A stretch of 64,000 nucleotides of DNA from positions 62,001-126,000 of the forward strand of contig NZ_CP095741.1 in the NCBI RefSeq assembly GCF_023078475.1. Reading direction: 5' to 3'. Both the position numbers and the translations under genes were made by a program. The DNA comes from Luteibacter aegosomaticola. GTDB lineage: Bacteria > Pseudomonadota > Gammaproteobacteria > Xanthomonadales > Rhodanobacteraceae. The notes below the pieces were generated by a model. It was not told the origin of the DNA, did not search any database, and saw nothing but the letters and a program-made list of their open reading frames with translations. Below, piece by piece: positions 53,980 to 60,741 of the stretch (position 1 is the stretch's first letter; the number at the start of each line of letters is the position of its first letter).

Positions 53980-54630
53980 ATGCGACTCAAGAGCAACAGC
54001 ATCGAGCACGGCAAGCCCGTCCCGGAACAGAACGCCTTCATGGGCCCGGCCCCGGCGCCGGAACGGCTGAAGCCCGGCGGCAACGCCACGCCGCACCTGG
54101 CCTGGACCGAGGTCTCGGACAAGGCCCGCTCGTTCGTCATCGCCGTGATCGACACCGACGTGCCGTCGAAGCCCGACGACGTCAACGTCGAAGGCCGCGA
54201 AGTGCCGCGCAACCTGCCGCGCGTGGAGTTCGTGCATTGGCTCATGGCCAATATCCCGCTTGAGTGCCGCGAACTGGCTGAAGGCGCTTGCGGCGAGGGC
54301 ATCGTTCCCCGCGGCAAAGGCAACGGCAAGATCAAGGACGACCTGGTCGGCCCGCCGGGCTCGGTGCAGGGCCTGAACAGCTACACCGGCTGGTTCAAGG
54401 GCGATCCCGATATGGAAGGCCATTACCATGGCTATGACGGCCCGTGCCCGCCGTGGAACGACTCCATCGTGCATCACTACCACTATCACGTGTACGCGCT
54501 GGACGTGGCGACGGTGCCGCTCGAAAACGGCTTCAACCTCGAGGAGCTGCGCGATGTGATCAAGGGCCATGTCGTCGACGAGGCCGTGATCACCAGCACC
54601 TACTCGCTGAACCCCAAAGTGAAGGCGTGA
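53980..54630 (+). CDS. YbhB/YbcL-type phosphatidylethanolamine-binding protein family (Raf kinase inhibitor-like)
   Basis: 216-residue PEBP-family protein. Pattern fits YbhB/YbcL: GGNATPHLAWTEVSDKARSFVIAVIDTDVP, VHWLMANIP, and the late GYDGPCPPWNDSIVHHYHYHVYALD (GPCPP and H-x-Y-x-F/V-x-LYALD). Ligand-pocket residues Asp (IDTDVP), His (VHWLM) and GPCPP are present. It is longer than E. coli YbhB by about 50 residues, with inserts between strands (PSKPDDVNVEGREVPRNLP). CAGGAGA precedes ATG 53980. No signal peptide. Function in bacteria is unclear. Confidence 0.85.
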   Translation: MRLKSNSIEHGKPVPEQNAFMGPAPAPERLKPGGNATPHLAWTEVSDKARSFVIAVIDTDVPSKPDDVNVEGREVPRNLPRVEFVHWLMANIPLECRELAEGACGEGIVPRGKGNGKIKDDLVGPPGSVQGLNSYTGWFKGDPDMEGHYHGYDGPCPPWNDSIVHHYHYHVYALDVATVPLENGFNLEELRDVIKGHVVDEAVITSTYSLNPKVKA

Positions 54631-54744
54631 TGGCCAGGTGAACGGGGCGGCTGAACGAATCGCCACGTTTCCGCCCAGCACTTCACGCAGCATGCGCGGC
54701 GCGCGAGCCTAAATGGGCTCGCGCACCACACGGGAGGCCCCACC

Positions 54745-54903
54745 ATGCTGCACTACGCCCTGGTTTTCCTTGTCATCGCCATCATCGCGGCCATTTTCGG
54801 CTTCGGTGGGATCGCTGGCACGGCCGCCGGCATCGCGAAGATCCTGTTCATCATCTTCCTGATCCTGGCCATTATTTCGTTCTTCCGCGGCCGTAGTGTG
54901 TAG
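54745..54903 (+). CDS. DUF1328-family small membrane protein (YtjA-like, 52 aa)
   Basis: 52-residue protein with two hydrophobic segments ([22 protein letters not shown] and [21 protein letters not shown]) around the glycine-rich [15 protein letters not shown] loop, a perfect match to the DUF1328/YtjA family of stress-related inner-membrane proteins. GGGAGG lies 8 bases in front of the ATG. Its TAG stop (54901-54903) is the start of a REP-like element. It heads the membrane/stress cluster to 57411. Confidence 0.9.
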   Translation: MLHYALVFLVIAIIAAIFGFGGIAGTAAGIAKILFIIFLILAIISFFRGRSV

Positions 54904-54922
54904 GAGCGCGCTCGCGCGCGAT
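54900..54922. repeat. REP-like element, TAGGAGCGCGC family, single unit, supplies stop codon
   Basis: GTAGGAGCGCGCTCGCGCGC plus GAT. Bases 54901-54903 are the TAG stop of the DUF1328 gene. Confidence 0.75.
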
Positions 54923-54996
54923 AACCTGCCACGATGACCTCCACGTCACCCGCCGCCCCCTAACCTCATCACCCCCATCCGACCACGGAGACCGCC

Positions 54997-55419
54997 ATGA
55001 CCAAGCCCGACGACCACGTCGCCAACGTCGCCAACGCCGCCGCGAATACCGTGTCGGCCGCCGCACGCATTGAAGAGCGCGCCGAGCGGGTGAAGCAGGC
55101 GACCACCGACGCGGTGGACCGCACCCGCGACGCCGTGGACCGCGCCACCGACCGCACGAAGGATGCCGTGGATCGCGCGGCCGATCGTGTCGAGTCGGGT
55201 CTGCATAACGCCACCGACCGCGCCGCCCATGGCGCCACCCGTGCCGCTGAGAAGGCCGAAGAGGCCAAGCTGCGTAGCAAGGAGGCCTATGACGACGCCG
55301 TGGACAAGGCCAACGACTGGCTGGACGTCGCCCGCGATTACGTGCGCGAGAAGCCGGTACAGTCGATCGCACTGGCGGTTGCCGCCGGCTGGCTCGCGGG
55401 CCGTATCCTGCGTAATTGA
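54997..55419 (+). CDS. DUF883/ElaB-like protein with Ala-rich coiled coil
   Basis: 140-residue protein. The first 100 residues are a long amphipathic helix full of Ala, Asp, Arg and Thr, with DAVDR repeated three times (about 38-66), like LEA or ElaB-type stress proteins. The C-terminus (DWLDVARDYVREKPVQSIALAVAAGWLAGRIL) is the membrane anchor of the DUF883/ElaB family, which tethers ribosomes or organises envelope in stress. ATG 54997 has GGAGA nine bases upstream. Second gene of the cluster, 93 bp after DUF1328. Confidence 0.8.
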   Translation: MTKPDDHVANVANAAANTVSAAARIEERAERVKQATTDAVDRTRDAVDRATDRTKDAVDRAADRVESGLHNATDRAAHGATRAAEKAEEAKLRSKEAYDDAVDKANDWLDVARDYVREKPVQSIALAVAAGWLAGRILRN

Positions 55420-55443
55420 TGGGCTACGCCCGGGGGATGATGC

Positions 55444-55926
55444 ATGCTGGATGACGGAACCCCGGGGCAGACCGCGGCGGACGACGCGGCACCCGGTGAC
55501 GAGGCGCCGAAGGGGCCTGCGTTCGCCATGCCGGCCTGGATCGATGACGTGCGCCGGCTCGGCCGCGGGCTGAAGCACCTCTTTGGCGCCCAGCTCGCCC
55601 TTGCCGCTGCCGAGATCGGCCTCGCCCGCAGCGGCATCGTCATGATGCTGTTCATGGGCCTGGCCGCGATCACCTTCGCGGTGGGGCTTGGTTTCACCTT
55701 GCTGGCGCTGGCCGGCTGGGGCCTGGCGCAATGGTTCGGTTCATGGGCCTGGGCGTTGGCCGCCCTGGCCGGTCTTCAGGTGATTTTGTTGCTCCTGGCC
55801 ATCCTGGTCTTCCGCCACGGCATGCGCTGGCTTACCCTGCCGGCCACCCGTGCCGAACTCGCCACCCTGGCGAAGCAGGCAGCGGCGCAGGGCAAGGCCG
55901 AGGGCGAACTTCGCGAAAAGGGTTGA
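55444..55926 (+). CDS. Phage holin family (holin-X-like) membrane protein
   Basis: 160-residue protein with two TM helices (IVMMLFMGLAAITFAVGLGFTLLALAGWG and WAWALAALAGLQVILLLLAILVF) and cytosolic termini; this is the Actino-holin-X / YqjE-type pattern found next to ElaB/DUF883 genes, as in the E. coli yqjCDEK locus. It is probably a membrane stress protein, not a lysis holin. The ATG lies 25 bp after the previous stop. Third gene of the cluster. Confidence 0.8.
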   Translation: MLDDGTPGQTAADDAAPGDEAPKGPAFAMPAWIDDVRRLGRGLKHLFGAQLALAAAEIGLARSGIVMMLFMGLAAITFAVGLGFTLLALAGWGLAQWFGSWAWALAALAGLQVILLLLAILVFRHGMRWLTLPATRAELATLAKQAAAQGKAEGELREKG

Positions 55927-55930
55927 GTCG

Positions 55931-56248
55931 ATGGGTATCTTCAGCAGCATGGCCAAAGTGACCGAGGCACGCGCCCGCGTGGCGGCCGCGCGTGCTGAAA
56001 CCGTCGAGCCAGCCGCCGCGCTGATCGCCCGTGGCTACGAACATCCACTGACCGTGCTCGGCCTCGCCGCCGGGTCCGGTTTCCTCCTCAGCAGCGTGAA
56101 GGTGAACCCGCTCGGCGTGCCGGGCGTAAGCAACCTCGTAGCGGGGGGCACGGCCGATATCGTCGGCAAGATCGTGTCCATCGCTGCCGGCAGCTTCCTG
56201 GGCGAGATGGCCAGCGACGCGGCCGACGCCGCCGACGAGATACCGTGA
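55931..56248 (+). CDS. Small Ala/Gly-rich protein of membrane-stress cluster (105 aa)
   Basis: 105-residue protein with no clear family. Helical N-terminus (MGIFSSMAKVTEARARVAAARAETVEPAAALIARGYEHPLTVLGLAAGSGFLLS) in which YEHPLTVLGLAAGSGFLLS resembles a short membrane-associated segment like that of the DUF883 C-terminus, and a second weakly hydrophobic portion (ADIVGKIVSIAAGSFLGEM). It begins 5 bp after the holin-X-like stop and overlaps the next gene (GTGA), so it clearly belongs to the operon. Likely another inner-membrane accessory protein; function unknown. Confidence 0.7.
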   Translation: MGIFSSMAKVTEARARVAAARAETVEPAAALIARGYEHPLTVLGLAAGSGFLLSSVKVNPLGVPGVSNLVAGGTADIVGKIVSIAAGSFLGEMASDAADAADEIP

Positions 56249-57411
56249 ACGAGTCACCGAACCCCCTACCTGCACCTGCACCGCCCGTTTCCACCGTGGC
56301 TCCCGGCGTCGCCGTGTCCACGCTTGCCGCGCCATCGCGGCGCAAACCTGGCAGTGGCCGTAGTACCCGGCGCATCTCGCGCCACCTGCGCGCCATCCGT
56401 ATCGGGCTCACGGGCCTGATCCTGCTGACGCTGCTCTACACGGTCGCCATCTCCAAATCGTTGCTGGTGCCGCTGGTGCTGGCGGGCTTCATTGGCCTGG
56501 CGCTGAACCCGATTGTTGCCGCGGCGGGCCGCTGGCGTATTCCGCGCTGGCTCGCGGCCGTGGTGGTCATGCTGCTGCTCGGCGCGGGTCTGGTCACGGC
56601 CGTCGGCACGCTATCGACGCCGGCACTTAACTGGTTCCATGAAGCACCCTCGGCGATGCGCGCGTTCGCGCCGAAGATCAAGCCGATGACCCAGCAGATC
56701 GAGGCGGCAAGCCGCGCCACGCAGACGCTGGTCGGCGGTGCGGTGGTGCGCAATACGCAGCAACCGAATACGTTTGCCTTTACCGCGTGGGATATCGTTG
56801 CCACCGCGCCGAAGATCATCGCGAGCGTTCTTACCGTCGCGCTGCTCGTGTTCTTCTTCCTGGTGTATGGCGACGAGATCCTCCGTCGCGCTGTCGAGAT
56901 CTCGCCAACGTTTGCGTACAAGCGACATACGGTAAGCATTGTCCGAAGCATCCAGGTCGAGGTCTCCAGCTACCTGCTGCTTACCGCAGCCATCAACGTG
57001 ACGCTCGGCTTGGTCACCGCAGGCATGCTCTATCTGTATGGCGTGCCGGATCCGCTGTTGTGGGGTTGTTTCGCGACCGTCGCGAACTTCATTCCGTACG
57101 TGGGCGCGATCAGTACCACCACCGTGCTCGCGGTCGTCGGTGCGTTGCACTTCCAGGAACTCGGCCCTGCGTTGCTGCCTGCCGCCACGTTCGCGGGTAT
57201 CACCGCGGTGGAAGGCAACATGATCACGCCGATGCTGCAGGGTCGGCGCTCGCGGTTGTCGCCCGTCGCGATCCTGCTGTGGCTGCTGCTATGGGGCTGG
57301 ATCTGGGGCATCCCGGGCGCGATCCTCGCCGTGCCCATGCTCACCTGCGTCAAGCTCATCACTGCGAAGCTCCGCGGCTGGGAGTGGTTCGCGCACATCA
57401 TCTCCCGCTGA
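56245..57411 (+). CDS. AI-2E transporter family (PerM/TqsA-like) permease
   Basis: 388-residue inner-membrane protein of the AI-2E exporter superfamily with about eight TM helices. Family sequences: IGLTGLILLTLLYTVAISKSLLVPLVLAGFIGLALNPIV at the N-terminus, and VPDPLLWGCFATVANFIPYVGAISTTTVLAVVGALHF plus ITPMLQGRRSRLSPVAILLWLLLWGWIWGIPGAILAVPML at the C-terminus, where NFIPYVG is diagnostic. A 55-residue Pro/Arg-rich N-terminal extension precedes TM1. GTG 56245 overlaps the prior stop. Last gene of the cluster. Members transport autoinducer-2 or, in other cases, Na+(Li+)/H+; substrate not known here. Confidence 0.87.
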   Translation: MNESPNPLPAPAPPVSTVAPGVAVSTLAAPSRRKPGSGRSTRRISRHLRAIRIGLTGLILLTLLYTVAISKSLLVPLVLAGFIGLALNPIVAAAGRWRIPRWLAAVVVMLLLGAGLVTAVGTLSTPALNWFHEAPSAMRAFAPKIKPMTQQIEAASRATQTLVGGAVVRNTQQPNTFAFTAWDIVATAPKIIASVLTVALLVFFFLVYGDEILRRAVEISPTFAYKRHTVSIVRSIQVEVSSYLLLTAAINVTLGLVTAGMLYLYGVPDPLLWGCFATVANFIPYVGAISTTTVLAVVGALHFQELGPALLPAATFAGITAVEGNMITPMLQGRRSRLSPVAILLWLLLWGWIWGIPGAILAVPMLTCVKLITAKLRGWEWFAHIISR

Positions 57412-57421
57412 CCCCGCTATC

Positions 57422-57510
57422 GTAGGAGCGCGCTTGCGCGCGATGTGCTTGCCTCAGTCCTTCTAAGTCGTGCCGCCTGCCGGCGGATCGCGTGAAAGCA
57501 CGCTCCTACA
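57422..57510. repeat. REP-like element, TAGGAGCGCGC family, inverted pair; supplies stop codon
   Basis: GTAGGAGCGCGCTTGCGCG at 57422 and inverted unit ending CGCTCCTACA at 57510. The TAG in the minus-strand copy (57506-57508) is the stop codon of the methyltransferase. Same layout, including GCCTGCCGGCGGATCGCGT, as 17485-17565. Confidence 0.8.
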
Positions 57511-58345
57511 CGGGCGTTCGGCCCGTCACAAGGGTGAAGGTTTGCAGGAAGTGGAAATCGGGGCGGGCGAGGGCAAACCTCGGGCTTGCCGGGTCGCAGA
57601 GATCCATAAGCGCTTCGTAGTCGTCGGCACCCAGGTACGGCGCCAGTCGCGCACCCCACGAATCGCGGAACAGCGTTTCGGCGATGTAACGCTCTGCATC
57701 AGCATCCACCGGCGAAATGCGATCGATCGCGAATGTGTGCGCGGTGACATGCTGAAATCCCGCTTCGCGTAGCAGCCCCACATTTGCACGCACTGCGCTG
57801 AGCCCGCGCTCGTCGACCGCGTACTTATCGCGGTAGTACGCGCGCACCGCTTCGTTCACCACACGCTCCAGCCGCGCATCCCACGCGAAGCACATGTCCG
57901 GCAGGAACGAGCTCTGGCCGAGCGCCATGCGCCCGCCCGGGCGTAGAAGCCCGGCAAGCGTACGGATGCCATCCAGGGGCGAGCGGAGGTGGTTGACGAC
58001 GTTGACCGACCAGATCGCATCGAACGCTTCGCCCATGAACGGGGGCGCCGAAAGATCGGCCTGTAGGGCATCGCCCGCATGGCTGGCCGCGACGACATGG
58101 GCCAGCGCCAGGTCCATGCCGACCACCGTGCCCATGGCCCCCACTTCATCACCGAGCCACGCAAGTGCCTCACCGGTACCGCAGCCGGCATCGAGCACGC
58201 GCATGCCCGGTTCCAGGCCGAGGCTGGCGATCGCCTCGCGCAGCTCGGGGGCCGCGAACGCATTGAAGCGGCGGAGCTTCTCGCTGTAATCGCGCGCGGC
58301 GGTATCACCCAGCAGGCCGCGCGCCGGTGCCGGCATCACGCTCAT
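57506..58345 (-). CDS. SAM-dependent class I methyltransferase
   Basis: 279-residue methyltransferase with the SAM-binding motif I MRVLDAGCGTGEALAWL, acidic motif II VVGMDLA, and post-motif ADLSAPPFMGEAFDAIWSVNVVNHLRSPLDGIRTLAGLLRPGGRMALGQ, a UbiE/Methyltransf_11 pattern. C-terminal part (FHFLQTFTLVTGRTPV) covers the substrate lid. ATG 58345 is chosen; the open frame above it runs through REP sequence (translating as HRVGSYN-like repeats). Its own TAG stop comes from a REP element. Substrate unknown; isolated gene. Confidence 0.85.
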   Translation of the reverse strand: MSVMPAPARGLLGDTAARDYSEKLRRFNAFAAPELREAIASLGLEPGMRVLDAGCGTGEALAWLGDEVGAMGTVVGMDLALAHVVAASHAGDALQADLSAPPFMGEAFDAIWSVNVVNHLRSPLDGIRTLAGLLRPGGRMALGQSSFLPDMCFAWDARLERVVNEAVRAYYRDKYAVDERGLSAVRANVGLLREAGFQHVTAHTFAIDRISPVDADAERYIAETLFRDSWGARLAPYLGADDYEALMDLCDPASPRFALARPDFHFLQTFTLVTGRTPV

Positions 58346-58378
58346 GCAGCGTGAGTGCCTGGAAGCGCCACAACGGTT

Positions 58379-58514
58379 GTAGGAGCCCACCCTGTGGGCG
58401 ACATCATTCAAGGAACCCGTAGGAGCCCACCCTGTGGGCGACGCCTTTCGTACAGCCGCCACAGGGTCTGTGGCTCTTCCGCAAAAGATGTCGCCCACAG
58501 GGTGGGCTCCTACA
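58379..58514. repeat. REP-like element, TAGGAGCCCACCC family, three units
   Basis: Two direct units (GTAGGAGCCCACCCTGTGGG at 58379 and 58419) and one inverted unit ending CTCCTACA at 58514. The second and third form the same 96-bp pair as at 48009-48104; the first is an additional unit. Between methyltransferase and SDR on the minus strand. Confidence 0.85.
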
Positions 58515-58534
58515 ATCGTTGCGCCGTGAGATCG

Positions 58535-59308
58535 TTACCAGGCGATGCGCGCGCGGTCGCGGTAGAAGTCGCCGGTGCCGGCTTCGTGTTCGTTGACCAG
58601 GGCGGCCCAGACCACGCCTTCGGCGCTTTCAGCAACGGGACGGCCACCTGCGCCGCCGAGGTCGGTGGCGGTCCAGCCGGGGCAGACGGCGTTGATCAGG
58701 ATCCCGCTGCCCTGGGTCTCCCGGGCGACGACCTGCGTGTACGCGTTGAGCGCCGCCTTCGAGATCCGGTACGCCGGTGCCTTTTCGCCACACATGGCGT
58801 GAACCGCGCACTCGCTGGAGATGTTCACGATGCGGCCGTAGCCGTGCCGCCGCATGATCGGGAGTGCGGCCGCGGTCAGCGACCACGCGCCAAGCAGATT
58901 CACATCCAGCGCGCCGCGAATATTCTCCAGATCGCCATCGGCCGCCTTGCCGGCGTGATCGAAGTACCCACCCGCATTGTTGATCAGGATATCGAGCCGG
59001 CCGAACTTGCCGTCGATATGCGCGACAGCCGCGTTGATATCCCGCGGCTTCGTCACATCAAGCTTCAGCGAATACGCATCGCCACCCAGCTCACGCACGG
59101 CCTTCAGGGCTTTGTCGCCCTTCGACGGCTCGCGCATACCCATGAACACGGTGATGCCCAGCGCGGCGAGCTGCTTGGATACTTCCAGCCCGATGCCACG
59201 GCTCGCGCCGCTCACCAGCGCGATGCGCTGGCTGAGCGGCGGATCCATCGCAAGGGTCGAAGGCCGTTTGGCCCGCACAGGCAGGCGGTGAACCTTCGCG
59301 CTGCTCAT
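58535..59308 (-). CDS. Short-chain dehydrogenase (carbonyl-reductase type), coupled to RND operon
   Basis: 257-residue SDR. Cofactor motif VSGASRGIG, NNAGGYF, catalytic Ser in NISSECAVH and Tyr/Lys in YRISK, with the longer loop (SECAVHAMCGEKAPAYRIS) typical of carbonyl reductase-like SDRs. The ATG at 59308 overlaps the stop of the outer-membrane factor gene (ATGA at 59305-59308), so this SDR is the last gene of the efflux operon. A later ATG (59248) is possible, giving a shorter N-terminus. Perhaps it detoxifies a substrate of the pump; substrate unknown. Confidence 0.85.
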   Translation of the reverse strand: MSSAKVHRLPVRAKRPSTLAMDPPLSQRIALVSGASRGIGLEVSKQLAALGITVFMGMREPSKGDKALKAVRELGGDAYSLKLDVTKPRDINAAVAHIDGKFGRLDILINNAGGYFDHAGKAADGDLENIRGALDVNLLGAWSLTAAALPIMRRHGYGRIVNISSECAVHAMCGEKAPAYRISKAALNAYTQVVARETQGSGILINAVCPGWTATDLGGAGGRPVAESAEGVVWAALVNEHEAGTGDFYRDRARIAW

Positions 59309-60738
59309 GGCACCTTTGCAACCTCGCTACAGGCGGTGTTGCCACAGGCTTCCCAGCCGCCGCCGAGTGCCTTGTACAGCTGCACGGCGCGCACATTGAT
59401 CGCAGCTTCCGCCTCGGCCAGCTGGTCCTCGGCCGAGAGCTGGGTGCGCTCCGCGTCCAGCAGTTCCAGGTAATCGGTGCGGCCCGCGTCGTAGCGAAGC
59501 TTCGCCAACTCAGCGGCGCGGCGGCTTTCCTTCGCCTGCACGAGCAGCTTCTCGACGCGCTCACGCTGCTGGTTGAAGCCCACCAGCGAGTTATCCACAT
59601 CTTCCAGCGCGGTAAGCACCGTGCGATCGTAGTTCGCGCGGGCCTCTTCGGCGCGGGCCTTCGCACCCTTCACGCCCGAAGCGACACGCTGCACGTTCAG
59701 ACCCTGCCACGAGATGCTCGGCGCGAGCGAGAACGCACGCGAATCCGCGCCACCGAAATCGTTGCTGCGACCGGCAAGGAAGCCGATAAAACCACCCAGC
59801 GAGATATGCGGGAACCAATCAGCCTTGGCGACGCCGATGCGGGCATTCGCCGCGGCGAGCTCGCGCTCGGCGATACGGATATCCGGGCGGCGCTGCAGCA
59901 CGTCGTCGGCACCACCGATGGCGAGGCTGACATCGATCGGCTTGAACGTCGCCGGGGAAAGATCGATGTCGAGCTCACCCGGGCGAGCACCGAGCAGCAC
60001 CGCGATGCGGAACTGATCGGCGGAGGCCTGGGTTTCCAGTACCGGCAACTGCGCTTCCACCGAAGCCAGGCGCGCCTTCGCGCTGGCCAGGTCCTGCTCG
60101 GCGCCGGTACCGACATCGACACGCGCCTGGATCACCTTCAGCGAATCCTGCTGGTTGGCGATGTCGCGCTTCGCGACATCGATCCGCAGCTGGGTACCGC
60201 GCAGGTCAAAGTAGTTGCGCGCCACTTCGGCGAACAGCGAGACCTGCGCATCCTGCACCGATGCCTCGCCAGCGTCGGCATCCGCACGCGCCGCTTCGAC
60301 CGAGCGGCGGATACCGCCGAACAGATCCAGCTCCCAGGCGGCATCGAAGCCCGCCTGGTACGCCGTGGTGGTCACGCGCTGGTCGGTGAAGCCTGGCTGC
60401 TGTTCGCGGCTACGGGTGTACGACACACCGGTGTTGATATCCGGGATCTGCTGCGACTTCGCCGTGCCCAGTGCCGCACGGGCCTGGCCCAGCCGGGCCA
60501 GGGCGATCTTGAGGTCGGGCGCGTTGGTGGCCGCGCGCTGGATAAGGCTATCCAGCGTCGGGTCACCGAACTGCTTCCACCACTGCGCCTGGAAGTTGGC
60601 CGTGGTCTGCTGCGAGGCATCGACGCCCTGCAGCGTGACCGGGGCTTCCTTCGGCGCGTGGTAGTTCGGGCCCACGCTCGCGCAACCGGCGAGGACGAGG
60701 GCGGCGAACAGGGCCGTGGTACGAATCATGGTTTTCAT
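59305..60738 (-). CDS. RND efflux outer-membrane lipoprotein (NodT/OprN family)
   Basis: 477-residue TolC-superfamily channel. Lipoprotein signal MKTMIRTTALFAALVLAGC (Cys 19), then SVGPNYHAP, family start. The two OEP repeats are visible (DLKIALARLGQARAALGTAKSQQIPDI ... AAWELDLFGGIRRSVEAARADADAGEASVQDA; QRRPDIRIAERELAAANARIGVAKADWFPHISL). Three bp after the RND pump stop and overlapping the SDR, thus part of an adaptor-pump-channel-SDR operon. It resembles the OMF at 4385 only at the family level, so the two pumps have separate channels. Confidence 0.92.
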   Translation of the reverse strand: MKTMIRTTALFAALVLAGCASVGPNYHAPKEAPVTLQGVDASQQTTANFQAQWWKQFGDPTLDSLIQRAATNAPDLKIALARLGQARAALGTAKSQQIPDINTGVSYTRSREQQPGFTDQRVTTTAYQAGFDAAWELDLFGGIRRSVEAARADADAGEASVQDAQVSLFAEVARNYFDLRGTQLRIDVAKRDIANQQDSLKVIQARVDVGTGAEQDLASAKARLASVEAQLPVLETQASADQFRIAVLLGARPGELDIDLSPATFKPIDVSLAIGGADDVLQRRPDIRIAERELAAANARIGVAKADWFPHISLGGFIGFLAGRSNDFGGADSRAFSLAPSISWQGLNVQRVASGVKGAKARAEEARANYDRTVLTALEDVDNSLVGFNQQRERVEKLLVQAKESRRAAELAKLRYDAGRTDYLELLDAERTQLSAEDQLAEAEAAINVRAVQLYKALGGGWEACGNTACSEVAKVP

Positions 60739-60741
60739 GGA

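Noticed and set aside
55444..55926. Prophage lysis gene (holin)
   Set aside because: The holin-family match is the stress-related YqjE/holin-X kind beside a DUF883 gene; no endolysin or other phage gene is near.
58346..58498. Extended methyltransferase start
   Set aside because: The extra codons run through the REP-like elements; ATG 58345 starts the conserved protein.
58379..58514. CRISPR-like repeat group
   Set aside because: Units are palindromic, inverted relative to each other, spaced irregularly and occur at several loci; these are REP-type elements, without spacers or cas genes.
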